A stretch of DNA of 64,000 nt from an uncultured Coriobacteriales bacterium (lineage in GTDB: Bacteria > Actinomycetota > Coriobacteriia > Coriobacteriales > QAMH01): NCBI GenBank assembly GCA_934646835.1, contig CAKUES010000007.1, forward strand, positions 34,645-98,644, given 5' to 3'. The stretch's first letter is position 1. Each line of letters begins with the position of its first letter. The translations under genes and the position numbers were made by a program. A model generated the notes under the pieces. The model saw nothing but the letters and a program-made list of their open reading frames with translations. It was not told the origin of the DNA and did no database searches. Below are positions 8,383 through 17,513 of this stretch, in pieces.

Positions 8383-9693
8383 ATGGCCCTGCCTATCGTA
8401 GCTATCGTGGGCCGCCCCAACGTGGGCAAGTCCACGCTCATCAACCGCATCTGCCAGTCCGAGGACGCCATCGTGCATGAGATGCGCGGCGTCACCCGCG
8501 ACCGCTCTTATCATGAGGCCGACTGGAACGGCTCCCACTTCATGATGATCGACACCGGCGGCATCGCGCTCTCTGACGCGGACCGCTTCCAGGAGTCCAT
8601 CACCGCGCAGGCCCTCGGCGCGTGCGAGGAAGCAGATGTCATCATCTTCCTCGTCGACGGCCGCACCGGTATGACCGACGAGGATCAGGCGATCGCCAAG
8701 GTGCTCAAGCGCACCAAGACTCCTGTCATGCTCGCTGTCAACAAGATCGACAATCCTGGCGACGAGAGCCCCATCTGGGAGTTCTACTCCATGGGCCTTG
8801 GCGATCCTTACCCCATCTCTGCAGGCCACGGCCATGGTACCGGTGACATGCTCGACGACCTCGTCGACAAGCTGCCGGCCAACTTCGAGGAGCCCGAAGA
8901 CGACGACTCCATTAACGTCGCCATCATCGGCCGCCCCAACGCCGGCAAGTCCAGCCTCACCAACCGCCTTGTCGGTAAGGAGCGCTCCATCGTCGCCGAT
9001 CATGCCGGCACCACCCGCGATGCCATCGACACCGTCGTCGAGCACGAGGGCACGCGCTATCGCATCGTCGACACCGCAGGTATCCGCAAGAAGAGCTCCA
9101 TCGATGAGGACGTCGAGTACTACGGCTTTGTGCGCAGCCTGCGCGCGATCGACCGTGCCGACGTCTGCCTGCTGATGATCGATGCCACGCTCGGCCTGAC
9201 CGACCAGGACCAGCGCGTCGCCGGTCTTGCCAAGGAGCGCGGCTGCGCCATGATCATCGTCGTCAACAAGTGGGACCTCGTCGAGGACCCCGGCCGCCGC
9301 GATGAGATCAAGGACTTCATCGAGGACCGTCTCTCCTTCGTGAGCTACGCGCCCGTCCTCACGGTGAGCGCTTTGACCGGCCGCTCCTGCCATCGCATCT
9401 GGACTGCCATCGACGACGTCTACGAGGGCTACTCCGCGCAAATCGCGACCAATAAGCTCAACCACTTCCTCACCGAGCTGCGCGATTTTGGCCATACCGT
9501 CGTCAAGGGCACCAAGCGCCTCAAGCTCAACTACGTGACCCAGACGGACAACCAACCGCCCACCTTCGCGTTCTTCTGCAACATGCCGGAGCTCGTCGAC
9601 GACAGCTTCCGCCGCTACCTTGAAAACCGCATGCGCTCGACCTTCCCGCTCGGCGGCACGCCCATCCGCATGCACTTCAAGCGCAAGAACTAG
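8383..9693 (+). CDS. der: Ribosome-associated GTPase Der (EngA)
   Basis: This double GTPase is needed for 50S subunit maturation. Two tandem G domains are visible: the first has GRPNVGKST (about residues 10-18) and NKID, the second GRPNAGKSS (about 183-191), DTAGIRKK and NKWD. A KH-like C-terminal domain ends in the basic RMHFKRKN. At 436 residues it is the standard size. The start has AGAAAGAGGA upstream. It ends 12 bases before plsY. Confidence 0.97.
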   Translation: MALPIVAIVGRPNVGKSTLINRICQSEDAIVHEMRGVTRDRSYHEADWNGSHFMMIDTGGIALSDADRFQESITAQALGACEEADVIIFLVDGRTGMTDEDQAIAKVLKRTKTPVMLAVNKIDNPGDESPIWEFYSMGLGDPYPISAGHGHGTGDMLDDLVDKLPANFEEPEDDDSINVAIIGRPNAGKSSLTNRLVGKERSIVADHAGTTRDAIDTVVEHEGTRYRIVDTAGIRKKSSIDEDVEYYGFVRSLRAIDRADVCLLMIDATLGLTDQDQRVAGLAKERGCAMIIVVNKWDLVEDPGRRDEIKDFIEDRLSFVSYAPVLTVSALTGRSCHRIWTAIDDVYEGYSAQIATNKLNHFLTELRDFGHTVVKGTKRLKLNYVTQTDNQPPTFAFFCNMPELVDDSFRRYLENRMRSTFPLGGTPIRMHFKRKN

Positions 9694-9705
9694 GTGACGC
9701 CCGGT

Positions 9706-10368
9706 ATGTCGTCATTTGCTATAACCTGCGTTGCCTGCCTCATCGTGGCCTTTCTGCTCGGATCCATCCCGAGCGGCGTGGTCATCGGCCGCCTCTTCTT
9801 TGGCGTTGACCCGAGAAGCGGCGGCTCCGGAAGCATCGGCGCCACCAACTCCAACCGCATGCTCGGTGCCAAGGGCGGTGTCATCGTTCTTTTGTGCGAC
9901 ATGCTCAAAGGCGTTGTCGCAGTCGCCCTGGCCCGCTTTGCCGCCGGTTTTGTAGGTGCCGAGGGCATGCAGGCGGACTTGCTGATCATGGGCTCTGTCT
10001 TCGTTGTCATCGCCGGCCACATCTACAGCCCCTGGCTCGGCTTCAAAGGTGGCAAGGGCATTGCCACCGGCTTTGGCTCCCTGCTCGTCGCCTCCCCGGT
10101 CATCGCGCTGTGCATCGCCTTGGTGTTCATCGTGTTCGCTGTGGCGACGAGGATCGTGAGCGTCGGCTCCATCGCCGCTGCCGTCTCCGTCACCGTTTGG
10201 TGCGTCGTCTTTCATTGGGGCTCTATCCCCTTCGCCGTCTTTGGCGTCTTGACATCCGCTATGGTCGTGTTCGCCCACCGTGCGAACATCGGCCGCCTTG
10301 TCCGCGGGGAGGAGCCCAAGTTCGCACTGGGCAAGTCCCCCAAGGAAAGCGAGGAATGCAATGAGTAA
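9706..10368 (+). CDS. plsY: Acyl-phosphate:glycerol-3-phosphate acyltransferase PlsY
   Basis: This integral membrane enzyme makes lysophosphatidate from acyl-phosphate and glycerol 3-phosphate. ATG 9706 is preferred over GTG 9694 because AGGTGA then sits 8 bases upstream. The signatures are GSIPSG near the N-terminus, GSGSIGATN (the family's GSGNIGATN with a Ser for the first Asn) and GFKGGKGIATG. Several hydrophobic helices span the protein. Its end overlaps gpsA by 8 bases, so the enzyme making G3P and the enzyme using it are translationally coupled. Confidence 0.92.
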   Translation: MSSFAITCVACLIVAFLLGSIPSGVVIGRLFFGVDPRSGGSGSIGATNSNRMLGAKGGVIVLLCDMLKGVVAVALARFAAGFVGAEGMQADLLIMGSVFVVIAGHIYSPWLGFKGGKGIATGFGSLLVASPVIALCIALVFIVFAVATRIVSVGSIAAAVSVTVWCVVFHWGSIPFAVFGVLTSAMVVFAHRANIGRLVRGEEPKFALGKSPKESEECNE

Positions 10369-11356
10369 GGTCGCTGTCATCGGTTCCGGTTCCTGGGGCA
10401 CTGCCATCGCGCGTTTGCTCGGTCTTAAGGGTATCGAGGTGAGCATGTGGTCGCATGGTGCGGACACGCCCGCGTTCATCAACGAGAACCACCGCAACCC
10501 CCGCTACCTCAAAGACGTCGAGCTTCCCGGTGTCTGGTGCACCAACAGCTACGAGGAGGCATGCGACGGCGTCGAGAGCGTCGTCATCGTCACCCCCTCG
10601 AGCTGCATGCGCGACAACGCGCGTGCCCTGGCGCCCTACATCGACACCCGCACCCCGGTCGTCGTCTTGTCCAAGGGTATCGAGGCCGGCACGGGCAACA
10701 CCATGGTCGACGTCTTGATCGAGGAGCTGGGCGGCAGCGAGCGCATCGCCGTGCTCTCCGGTCCCAACCACGCCGAGGAGATCTCCCGCGAGCTTCCCGC
10801 CGCCACTTGCGTCGCCTGCACCTACGAGAAGACCGCCCTCTACTTCCAGGATCTCTTCACTACCGATTACCTGCGCGTCTACACGACGACCGATGTCATC
10901 GGCGTCGAGGTCTGCGCTGCGGCCAAGAACATCGTCGCCATCGCCAACGGCATGTGCGACGCACTCGGTTTGGGCGACAACGCCAGCGCGAGCCTCATCA
11001 CACGCGGTTGCATGGAGATGAGCCGTCTCGCAGCTGCCATGGGCGGCGACTCGCACACCTGCATGGGTCTCGCCGGCATGGGCGACCTCATCGCCACCTG
11101 TACCTCCCCGCACTCCCGCAACCGCACCTTGGGCGAGATGCTTGCCGAGGGCAAGACGCTCAAGGATTTCGAGGAGCGCATGCATCAGATCGCCGAGGGC
11201 GCCGTCGCCTGCCGTACCGTCACGGATGCTGCCCGCAAGCGCGGCATCGAGATGCCGATTGCCGAGGTCATGCGCCGTGTTTTGTGGGAGGACCTTCCCG
11301 CGGCGGATGCTGTGAAGGCATTGCTCACTCGTCCGAGCGCACCTGAGTTTCGCTAG
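10361..11356 (+). CDS. gpsA: Glycerol-3-phosphate dehydrogenase [NAD(P)+]
   Basis: It reduces dihydroxyacetone phosphate to glycerol 3-phosphate for phospholipid synthesis. ATG 10361 overlaps the plsY stop in the octamer ATGAGTAA, giving the canonical start MSKVAVIGSGSWGTA with the dinucleotide loop. Further motifs are the NP-type loop NENHRNPRYL, VLSGPNHAEE, the catalytic Lys in AAKNIVAIA, and GLAGMGDLIATC. The length is 331 residues. A hairpin at 11509-11544 lies downstream, beyond a repeat copy. Confidence 0.96.
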   Translation: MSKVAVIGSGSWGTAIARLLGLKGIEVSMWSHGADTPAFINENHRNPRYLKDVELPGVWCTNSYEEACDGVESVVIVTPSSCMRDNARALAPYIDTRTPVVVLSKGIEAGTGNTMVDVLIEELGGSERIAVLSGPNHAEEISRELPAATCVACTYEKTALYFQDLFTTDYLRVYTTTDVIGVEVCAAAKNIVAIANGMCDALGLGDNASASLITRGCMEMSRLAAAMGGDSHTCMGLAGMGDLIATCTSPHSRNRTLGEMLAEGKTLKDFEERMHQIAEGAVACRTVTDAARKRGIEMPIAEVMRRVLWEDLPAADAVKALLTRPSAPEFR

Positions 11357-11375
11357 GAAGGTCGCGCGCTCGCGC

Positions 11376-11493
11376 TTAAAGAAACGCCGACTAAAGCGGT
11401 TGTCCGCTGCATACGAACAACAAAGCCCCGGTTACGTAGGGGAGGGACCGAAGTCCCTCCCCATAAACCTTGCCTTGGTCGGCGCTTCCTCAG
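11376..11493 (+). repeat. CTAG-type MITE-like element, copy 2
   Basis: The copy is about 118 bp with central hairpin GGGAGGGAC-CGAA-GTCCCTCCC. Its ends have diverged together: GAAACGCCGACTAAAG on the left is matched by CTTGGTCGGCGCTTCC on the right, so base pairing is kept although the sequence differs from the consensus. The CTAG boundaries are lost. It lies between gpsA and rpe. Confidence 0.75.
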
Positions 11494-11508
11494 ATGATGC
11501 AAGTTCAC

Positions 11509-11544
11509 CACGCAGGGGCAGAGGCTCGTCCTCGCCCCTGCGTG
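11509..11544 (+). terminator. Hairpin with terminator character after gpsA
   Basis: An 11 bp perfect stem CACGCAGGGGC/GCCCCTGCGTG (11509-11519, 11534-11544) is followed by TTGTTT. It lies 152 bases after the gpsA stop and 64 before rpe. Confidence 0.6.
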
Positions 11545-11607
11545 TTGTTTAGATAGAATGGGTTCACTATGGGTTTCCGTTGCGGATTATCACAGGAGAA
11601 GATCAAC

Positions 11608-12291
11608 ATGGCCAAGCCGCTTATCGCCCCGTCCATCCTCAGCGCTGACTTCGCCGCTTTGGGCGACGACGTGCGCGAGATTAGCGCCGGTGGCGCCGAT
11701 TGGGTTCATGTCGATGTCATGGACGGCCACTTCGTCCCCAACTTGACTATCGGACCCAACCACGTCAGGGCCCTCAAGAAGGTGACTCAGACTCCGCTTG
11801 ATGTGCACCTGATGATCTCCAACCCGCTCGACCAGGTCCAGTGGTATCTCGATGCCGGTGCGGACATGGTCACCTTCCACCGCGAAGCCGTCTGGGGCGT
11901 TGCCGACGAGCTTGCCGTGATCGAGAAGATCCACGCTGCGGGTGTCAAGGCGGGTATCGCCATCAACCCTGAGACCGAGGTCGCACGCATCGAGGACGAG
12001 GTCCTCTCTGCTGTCGACATGGTGCTCGTGATGAGCGTCCACCCCGGCTTTGGCGGCCAGAGCTACATTCCCGCAAGTGCTAGCAAAGTCGCCGAGGTCA
12101 AGCGCCGCAGCGTCGAGCTCGGCCATGAGGTCTGGATCGAGGTCGATGGCGGCATCGGCGTCGATACCGCACAGTTCGTGACCTCCGCCGGCGCAAACCT
12201 CCTCGTTGCCGGCAGCGCCGTCTTCAAGCATGCCGACCGCGCAGCCGCCATCGAGGCCATCCGCGAAGCCGGCACCGTTGTCAGCGCCTAA
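11608..12291 (+). CDS. rpe: Ribulose-phosphate 3-epimerase
   Basis: It interconverts ribulose 5-phosphate and xylulose 5-phosphate in the pentose phosphate pathway. ATG 11608 is preceded by AGGAG. The TIM-barrel signatures are complete: LSADFAALGDD, HVDVMDGHFVPN with metal-binding His and Asp, DVHLMI, MSVHPGFGGQ and VDGGIG near the C-terminal phosphate site. The length is 227 residues. The start of a run of metabolic genes after the hairpin at 11509 suggests its own promoter, which I cannot place securely. Confidence 0.96.
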   Translation: MAKPLIAPSILSADFAALGDDVREISAGGADWVHVDVMDGHFVPNLTIGPNHVRALKKVTQTPLDVHLMISNPLDQVQWYLDAGADMVTFHREAVWGVADELAVIEKIHAAGVKAGIAINPETEVARIEDEVLSAVDMVLVMSVHPGFGGQSYIPASASKVAEVKRRSVELGHEVWIEVDGGIGVDTAQFVTSAGANLLVAGSAVFKHADRAAAIEAIREAGTVVSA

Positions 12292-12350
12292 ACCCTGGCT
12301 TTTGCTGCAAATTCACTCCCTCGCCTTATCGATAGAAAGAAGACCGTTTC

Positions 12351-13517
12351 ATGACCGATGCCACTGAGCAGCGCGCTTACTTCGACTACGCGGCAACCGC
12401 CCCCTTTGATGTACGTCTTGCGGACGTGATCGCCTCTGCGAGCTGGGCCAATGCCAACTCGCTGTATGCGGAGGGCCGCGAGGCGAGGCGCCAGCTCGAC
12501 GACGCGCGCCGCAGGATCGCCCGTGCTTTGGGCGCGCGTCAACCGGCGGAGATCCTCTTCACCTCCGGTGGCACGGAGGGCGACAACATGGCGGTAAAGG
12601 GCCTTATCGAGCCCAACGCGAAGCCGACCGACACACATGTGATCGTCAGCAATATCGAGCACCATGCGGTGTTGGACAGTGCTATGAGCCTCAAACGCTA
12701 TGGCTACCATGTGCATACGGTCGCGTGTGACAAAAACGGCATCGTCACTGCGCAGGCTCTCTCCGATGCGATCGACAAGGCTCTTGCCGGTGGTGGCAAG
12801 CTCGCCGTCGTGAGTGTGATGGCCGTCAACAACGAGCTTGGCACCATCCAGCCCGTGCGCGAGCTAGCGCGTGTGGCGCATGATGCGGGCGCCAAGTTCA
12901 TGACCGATTGCGTTCAGGCCCTCGGCAAGATCGAGATTGACCTCGAGAAAAGCGGTGTTGATGCTGCGGTGTTCTCCGGCCACAAGGTCGGGGCGCTCAA
13001 GGGCGTCGGCGTTGTCTACGTCCGCCGCAGCGCCAAGATCCAGCCGCTGCTCTTTGGCGGTGGGCAGGAGATGGGCCTGCGCAGCGGTACCTCCAATGTC
13101 ATGGGGGCCGTGTGCATGGCGCGCGCCATCGAGTTCGCCGTTGCCGAGCGCGAGGAGAACTGGGAGCATGCCGCTGCTCTGCGTGAGCGCATCCTTGCAG
13201 GAATCGACGGCCTGGATGCCGAGCATGCGCTTGTACGCATACTCGCGGACGACAGCCGCTGCATCCCGCACACGCTCAGCCTCGTTGCCAACGGGCTCGA
13301 GGGCGAAACCGTTGTCCAGCGCCTCGATGCCGCAGGTATCGCCGCCAGCAGCGGCAGCGCTTGTGCGACCGGCAGCCTTGACCCGAGCTATGTCCTCATG
13401 GCGCTGGGCATGTCCAAACAGCAGGCTTACGGTTCGCTGCGCTTGAGTTTTGGCGCCGGTACGACCGATGCGGATGTTGACCAGTTGCTCGCCGCGCTGC
13501 CCGGTGCGCTTCGCTAG
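12351..13517 (+). CDS. Cysteine desulfurase (NifS/IscS family)
   Basis: This PLP enzyme takes sulfur from cysteine for Fe-S clusters and thio-modified tRNA. The N-terminus YFDYAATAP binds cofactor; TSGGTEGDN and the IEHHAV segment follow; the PLP lysine is in FSGHKVG, and the persulfide cysteine is in SSGSACATG, the loop seen in the short IscS-like type. No iscU follows; instead a PHP phosphatase begins 15 bases on. A client within this window could be ThiI (48456), which needs a sulfur donor; that link is inference. The gene name (nifS, iscS or another) cannot be chosen from sequence alone. Confidence 0.92.
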   Translation: MTDATEQRAYFDYAATAPFDVRLADVIASASWANANSLYAEGREARRQLDDARRRIARALGARQPAEILFTSGGTEGDNMAVKGLIEPNAKPTDTHVIVSNIEHHAVLDSAMSLKRYGYHVHTVACDKNGIVTAQALSDAIDKALAGGGKLAVVSVMAVNNELGTIQPVRELARVAHDAGAKFMTDCVQALGKIEIDLEKSGVDAAVFSGHKVGALKGVGVVYVRRSAKIQPLLFGGGQEMGLRSGTSNVMGAVCMARAIEFAVAEREENWEHAAALRERILAGIDGLDAEHALVRILADDSRCIPHTLSLVANGLEGETVVQRLDAAGIAASSGSACATGSLDPSYVLMALGMSKQQAYGSLRLSFGAGTTDADVDQLLAALPGALR

Positions 13518-13532
13518 GGGAGGGCTGGCGAT

Positions 13533-14354
13533 ATGAAGACGCCCCTTGTCGACTGCCACTCTCACAGCGCCTATTCCGGTCACGGTACGGGTACCGTGCA
13601 TGAGATGGTCGAGGCTGCCCAGAACCGCGGCCTTGCGGTCTATGCGCAGACCGAGCATCTCACCCTGCCGGTGTCTGTCGACCCCAAGCGCGAGGACAGT
13701 ATGTCTCCTCAAACCGCGCAACGCTATGTGGCAGAGCTTGCTGCCGAGCAGATGCGCCTTGCAGCCGAGCGCTGCCCCATGGAGCTCGTCTGCGGTGTCG
13801 AGGCCGATTGGCTGCCCGGCCGCACGGCAGAGCTCGAGGAGCTCTGCAAGCCGTATGACTATGTCATCGGCTCTATCCACTTCCTCAAGGGTCTGGCTCT
13901 CGACAACTCTGACGACATGCGCCTGTGGGAACAAGAGGGTGTCGATGGCGTGTGGGAGGCCTACCTCAACGCGATGGAGGACATGGTGCGTCGCAGCGGT
14001 CCCATCCGCTGCCTGGGTCATCTTGATCTGCCCAAGGTCTTTGGGATGCGCCCGAGCTTTGACCTTGTGGAGGCCTTTGGCGACCTCGCGCCGCTCATTT
14101 GCTCCCGTGAGCTCATGATCGAGGTCAACTGCGCGGGCTGGTTCAAGAAAGCGGCTGAGCAGTATCCCAGTGGGCATGTGCTGCGGCTCTTCGCACAGCT
14201 GGGAGTGCCTTGCACAGTGGGCTGCGATGCCCACAAGCCGGAGATGGTCGGCATGCGCATCGAGGATGCCTATCGCGTCATGTACGATGCTGGCTACCGA
14301 CACGTTTTCGCGCCGAGTGCAGGCGGTGACCTGCGCCGCTTCGAGTTGGCGTAA
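13533..14354 (+). CDS. PHP-domain phosphoesterase, histidinol-phosphatase HisK-like
   Basis: This is a metal-dependent phosphatase of the PHP superfamily, most like the HisK type of histidinol-phosphatase. The metal ligands appear in order: DCHSHS (residues 7-12), TEHLTLP, GVEADWLPG, GSIHFLKG, LGHLDLP and the late GCDAHKP. It has 273 residues. No other histidine gene is nearby, so the substrate remains uncertain; a general sugar or polyol phosphatase role is equally possible. It follows the cysteine desulfurase by 15 bases and has GGGAGGG before its ATG. Confidence 0.8.
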   Translation: MKTPLVDCHSHSAYSGHGTGTVHEMVEAAQNRGLAVYAQTEHLTLPVSVDPKREDSMSPQTAQRYVAELAAEQMRLAAERCPMELVCGVEADWLPGRTAELEELCKPYDYVIGSIHFLKGLALDNSDDMRLWEQEGVDGVWEAYLNAMEDMVRRSGPIRCLGHLDLPKVFGMRPSFDLVEAFGDLAPLICSRELMIEVNCAGWFKKAAEQYPSGHVLRLFAQLGVPCTVGCDAHKPEMVGMRIEDAYRVMYDAGYRHVFAPSAGGDLRRFELA

Positions 14355-14363
14355 GGGTGCTGG

Positions 14364-14400
14364 CCATCGTTGGTCACTGGTACACAATGACCAACGATGG
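14364..14400. repeat. Hairpin with CTGGTACACAA loop (GTCACTGGYACA family)
   Basis: A perfect 13 bp stem CCATCGTTGGTCA/TGACCAACGATGG (14364-14376, 14388-14400) closes an 11-base loop. It starts 9 bases after the PHP gene stop. The core GGTCACTGGTACACA relates it to the hairpins at 5664, 21916, 31122, 34924, 44217 and 53247, although the stem sequence is different. Confidence 0.75.
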
Positions 14401-14422
14401 TGGCTCATGGGTGATTTGCGGG

Positions 14423-14466
14423 CGTCGTAGGGGAGGGACCCTGTCCCTCCCCATGCACCTCGCTTC
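14423..14466 (+). repeat. CTAG-type MITE-like element, truncated copy 3
   Basis: Only the core is recognisable: GTAGGGGAGGGAC-CCT-GTCCCTCCCC followed by ATGCACCTCGC. The left terminal repeat is not visible and the right one is unrecognisable. It lies between the PHP gene and the Nif3-like gene. Confidence 0.6.
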
Positions 14467-14570
14467 GTGCTGAATCGTTCGCGGAGGAAGTGGGGCCTCT
14501 GCAGCACTTTCAAGTCGGTGGATGAAGACACACTGGTATTACCGATCGGATGCTCGAAAGGAGGCCCGCG

Positions 14571-15392
14571 ATGGGCAAGATAACGGTTAGAGAGCTTGAG
14601 CACGCCTTGTTTGGTGCGTTTTTCCAGGCAGATGCCGAGCGCTGGGATCAGCCTGGTCTCGCAGTCGGGGATCCCGATGCGATCGTCGGCCGCGTGGCCG
14701 TCAACCTCGACATGACGACTGAGGCCGTCATCGCAGCAGCCAAGGCCGGGTGCAACGTGCTCGTCACCCACCATCCTCCCTTCATCAAGAGCGGCCCTGT
14801 GCGCTTCGCGCCACAGTCCGATGCCCTCTCCAGCGGTCCGGGCCGCTTGATCTACGAGGCTGCCAGCAGAGGTGTTGCCTGCATTGCCATGCATACCAAC
14901 GCCGATCGCTGCATGGCTGTTCGCGAGCGCTACGTCTCTATGCTCGGCTGGGATTGCATCGGTAACTTCGAGCATTTGATGGATTCCTCCCGTGCCCCGC
15001 AAGGCAGCGGGTTCGGTGCGCTCTTTGCGATGCCGGCAGGCACTGTCCTCGAAGACGTCGCTCGACACGCTGCCGCGGTCTTTGGTCGCGTACCCCGTAT
15101 CTGGGGCGATGCTGATCGCGCCATCACCAAGGTCGCGCTGCTCAACGGCAGTTGGGGCGAGCAGGAGGTCTATGACATCTGCGTCGCCAACGGTATCGAG
15201 TGCGCGGTTGTGGGCGAGGCGCGCTATCATTTCTGCCTGGATGCCCAGCCGCATCTCTCCATCATCGATCTGGGCCACGACGTAAGCGAGCTTCCCATCG
15301 TCGATGTGCTCATGCAGGCGCTTGCTGATGCAGGCGTTACGGATATACGCAATCTCGGTTGCTCTTTGGGCAACTGGTGGACACTCAAGTAA
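14571..15392 (+). CDS. Nif3-like dinuclear metal center hexameric protein (DUF34)
   Basis: It belongs to the NIF3/YbgI (DUF34) family; the members form hexameric toroids with two metals per subunit, and the function is unsettled, with GTP cyclohydrolase-like and metallochaperone roles discussed. ATG 14571 has AAAGGAGG 7 bases upstream. Metal-binding motifs are THHPPF near residue 66, AMHTNAD and, near the C-terminus, GEARYHFCLDA. The 273 residues match the short form without the PII-like insert. It is followed after 12 bases by a zinc-ribbon coiled-coil protein, a pairing common in Gram-positive bacteria. Confidence 0.88.
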   Translation: MGKITVRELEHALFGAFFQADAERWDQPGLAVGDPDAIVGRVAVNLDMTTEAVIAAAKAGCNVLVTHHPPFIKSGPVRFAPQSDALSSGPGRLIYEAASRGVACIAMHTNADRCMAVRERYVSMLGWDCIGNFEHLMDSSRAPQGSGFGALFAMPAGTVLEDVARHAAAVFGRVPRIWGDADRAITKVALLNGSWGEQEVYDICVANGIECAVVGEARYHFCLDAQPHLSIIDLGHDVSELPIVDVLMQALADAGVTDIRNLGCSLGNWWTLK

Positions 15393-15404
15393 GAAAGGCT
15401 GCCG

Positions 15405-16121
15405 ATGACTGAGTCTCAGACCCTCTACCATATCTCCCTGCTCGACCGCGAGGTCGCGCGTGCCAAGAAGGCTCTCGACAACCTGCCCGAGGCTGCGCAG
15501 ATCGTCGAGTGCCGCGCCAAGCGCAAGGAGCTCAAGGCCAAGCAGGACCAGGTCTTCGAGCTGACCGACGACGTCAACGCGAAGCTCGCCAAGCTCGACG
15601 AGGAGGAGACCACCCTTATCGCCAAGCTCAAGGAGCTGCAGGCCGCCCTCGACGGCACTACTGACTTCCGCATGACGGAGAAGCTCACGAGTGAGATGGA
15701 GGAGCTCGTTGAGCGCCAGTCTGTCATCTCGACCGAGACCGACGCCTTGCTCGAGCGCCAGATCAAGATCGACAACCTTGCCGCCCAGGTCTCCGACATG
15801 CTTCAAAACCTCGACCACAAGGAGCATCACCTCACGGAGGACTTCAAGGAGAAGGGCAGCGAGATCAAGGGGCAGATCGACGCCTTGCAGGCGCGCGTCG
15901 ACACCGCCAAGGCAGAGCTTCCCGCGGAGCTGCTCAAGCGCTATGAGAAGCTCAAGGAGGAGAAGAAGGGCATGCCCATCGCCTACTTCGAGGGCACGCA
16001 CTGCAGCGCTTGCCATATGGAGTTTCAGACTGGCGCGCTTGCCAAGATCAAGGCCGGTCCCGAGGTTGGCGAGTGCCCCAACTGTCATCGCATTTTTTTG
16101 AAGGACATCGTCGAGGGCTAG
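15405..16121 (+). CDS. Coiled-coil protein with C-terminal C4 zinc ribbon (DUF164/CT398 type)
   Basis: Residues 1 to about 185 are a charged, almost continuous coiled coil. The last 45 residues form a zinc ribbon with CSACHM and, about 22 residues later, CPNCHR. Relatives are described as CT398-like or DUF164 proteins and may act as nucleic-acid-binding or secretion-linked scaffolds, but no function is firm. It has 238 residues, and the start follows AAAGG. Its place right behind the Nif3-like gene supports a shared role. Confidence 0.85.
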   Translation: MTESQTLYHISLLDREVARAKKALDNLPEAAQIVECRAKRKELKAKQDQVFELTDDVNAKLAKLDEEETTLIAKLKELQAALDGTTDFRMTEKLTSEMEELVERQSVISTETDALLERQIKIDNLAAQVSDMLQNLDHKEHHLTEDFKEKGSEIKGQIDALQARVDTAKAELPAELLKRYEKLKEEKKGMPIAYFEGTHCSACHMEFQTGALAKIKAGPEVGECPNCHRIFLKDIVEG

Positions 16122-16154
16122 CGCCCCGGCGTTCCATGTGAAAGGAGCCGAGCA

Positions 16155-17351
16155 ATGAAGACTGTGCTCGTTGGAATCACCGGATGCATCGCCGCCTACA
16201 AGGCGTGTTACATCGTGCGCGGCCTGCAGAAGGCCGGCTGCCGCGTGAAGGTCGTCATGACGGAGCATGCAACGCACTTTGTGGGGTCGACCACCTTCCG
16301 CGCCCTCACGCACGAGGAGGTCGCGGTCGACCTCTTCGACAACCCCTCCGACCCCATCCACCACATCTCGCTTGCCAAGGAGTGCGATCTCTTCGTGATC
16401 GCCCCGGCAACCGGCAACGTTTGCGCCAAGATCGCCAATGGCCTGGCCGACGACTTGCTGACCACCACGACGCTTGCCACCAAGGCCCCGCTCGTCATCG
16501 CGCCTGCTATGAACGATGGCATGTGGGAGGACGAGAAGACCCAGGCTAACATCTCCAAGCTGGAAGACCTCGGCATCCGCATCGTCGCCCCCGGCTACGG
16601 GCATCTGGCCTGCGGCGGCGCTCCCGCCAAGGGTCGTATGGAGGAGCCGGAAGTCATCGTCGAGGCCGTCCTCGACGAGCTGTCTCGCATGCGCGACCTC
16701 GAGGGCAAGCGCGTTCTCGTGACCGCTGGCCCCACGCGCGAGTACCTCGACCCCGTGCGTTTTGTCTCCAACCCCAGCAGCGGCAAGACCGGCTTTGCGA
16801 TCGCAGCGGAGGCTGCGGCGCGCGGTGCCCAGGTCACGCTTGTGAGCGGCCCGGTGAGCCTTGGCGACCCCGCGGGTGTCGACGTCGTGCGCGTGACGAG
16901 CGCGCTTGAGATGCTCGAGGCCTGCGAGGCGGTCTATCCCTCTGCCGACGCTGCCATCTTCACCGCCGCGGTCAGCGATTGGAGGCCTGCCGAGTACTCG
17001 CCTGAGAAGATCAAGAGCGGCAAGGAGACCAAGCAGGCAGGGGAGAAACAGGTCAGCTTCGTCGCCAACCCCGACATTGCGGCAACCCTTGGTGCGACCA
17101 AGCGCGCAGGCCAGGTGCAGGTCGTCTATGCGGCAGAGACGGAGAATGTTCTCGCCAGCGCCCACGGCAAGCTCGAGCGCAAGAACGCCGACCTTTGCGT
17201 TGCCAACGACGTCTCCGGCGAGCGCGGCTTCGCCTCTGCCGACAACGAGGTCTGGTTCGTCACGGCTGATGGCGAGGAGAAGCTCCCCGTCATGGGCAAG
17301 CGCGCCATCGCCCGCAAGCTCGTCGACAAGGTCCGCGACCTGCTGGGTTAA
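16155..17351 (+). CDS. coaBC: Bifunctional phosphopantothenoylcysteine decarboxylase / synthase
   Basis: It carries two coenzyme A steps: the C-terminal CoaB part joins cysteine to 4'-phosphopantothenate and the N-terminal CoaC flavoprotein part decarboxylates the product. CoaC residues 1 to about 180 show GITGCIAAYK, the PAMN motif and the catalytic-Cys loop GHLACGG. CoaB shows VTAGPTREYLDPVR, NPSSGKTG, AAVSDWRP and a conserved Asn-rich late segment. The length is 398 residues. In many actinobacteria coaBC follows rpoZ; here it is 31 kb away from it. A hairpin terminator follows at 17374. Confidence 0.96.
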   Translation: MKTVLVGITGCIAAYKACYIVRGLQKAGCRVKVVMTEHATHFVGSTTFRALTHEEVAVDLFDNPSDPIHHISLAKECDLFVIAPATGNVCAKIANGLADDLLTTTTLATKAPLVIAPAMNDGMWEDEKTQANISKLEDLGIRIVAPGYGHLACGGAPAKGRMEEPEVIVEAVLDELSRMRDLEGKRVLVTAGPTREYLDPVRFVSNPSSGKTGFAIAAEAAARGAQVTLVSGPVSLGDPAGVDVVRVTSALEMLEACEAVYPSADAAIFTAAVSDWRPAEYSPEKIKSGKETKQAGEKQVSFVANPDIAATLGATKRAGQVQVVYAAETENVLASAHGKLERKNADLCVANDVSGERGFASADNEVWFVTADGEEKLPVMGKRAIARKLVDKVRDLLG

Positions 17352-17373
17352 TCGACAGCCCCTTGCAACGCCC

Positions 17374-17421
17374 GCGCCCGTCAACACTTCAGTCAGACTG
17401 ATTTGTTGACGGGCGCTTTGC
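17374..17421 (+). terminator. Hairpin terminator after coaBC, TTCAGTCAGACTGA core
   Basis: A 13 bp perfect stem GCGCCCGTCAACA/TGTTGACGGGCGC (17374-17386, 17404-17416) is followed by TTTGCTTTG. The loop carries CTTCAGTCAGACTGATT, which is shared with the palindrome at 56669-56703, so the two belong to one family. Confidence 0.7.
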
Positions 17422-17513
17422 TTTGCTAGCGTGTGGCCAACTTGTCACTGGTGTGCATCGGCTCCCTTGACGCATGCCTCAAAATCGCCACAGTTAATCT
17501 AGAATTCATATAG

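Noticed and set aside
12864..17387. 1507-codon open frame on the - strand
   Set aside because: It is antisense to the cysteine desulfurase, PHP, Nif3-like, zinc-ribbon and coaBC genes. Low-complexity composition and lack of motifs mark it as a shadow.
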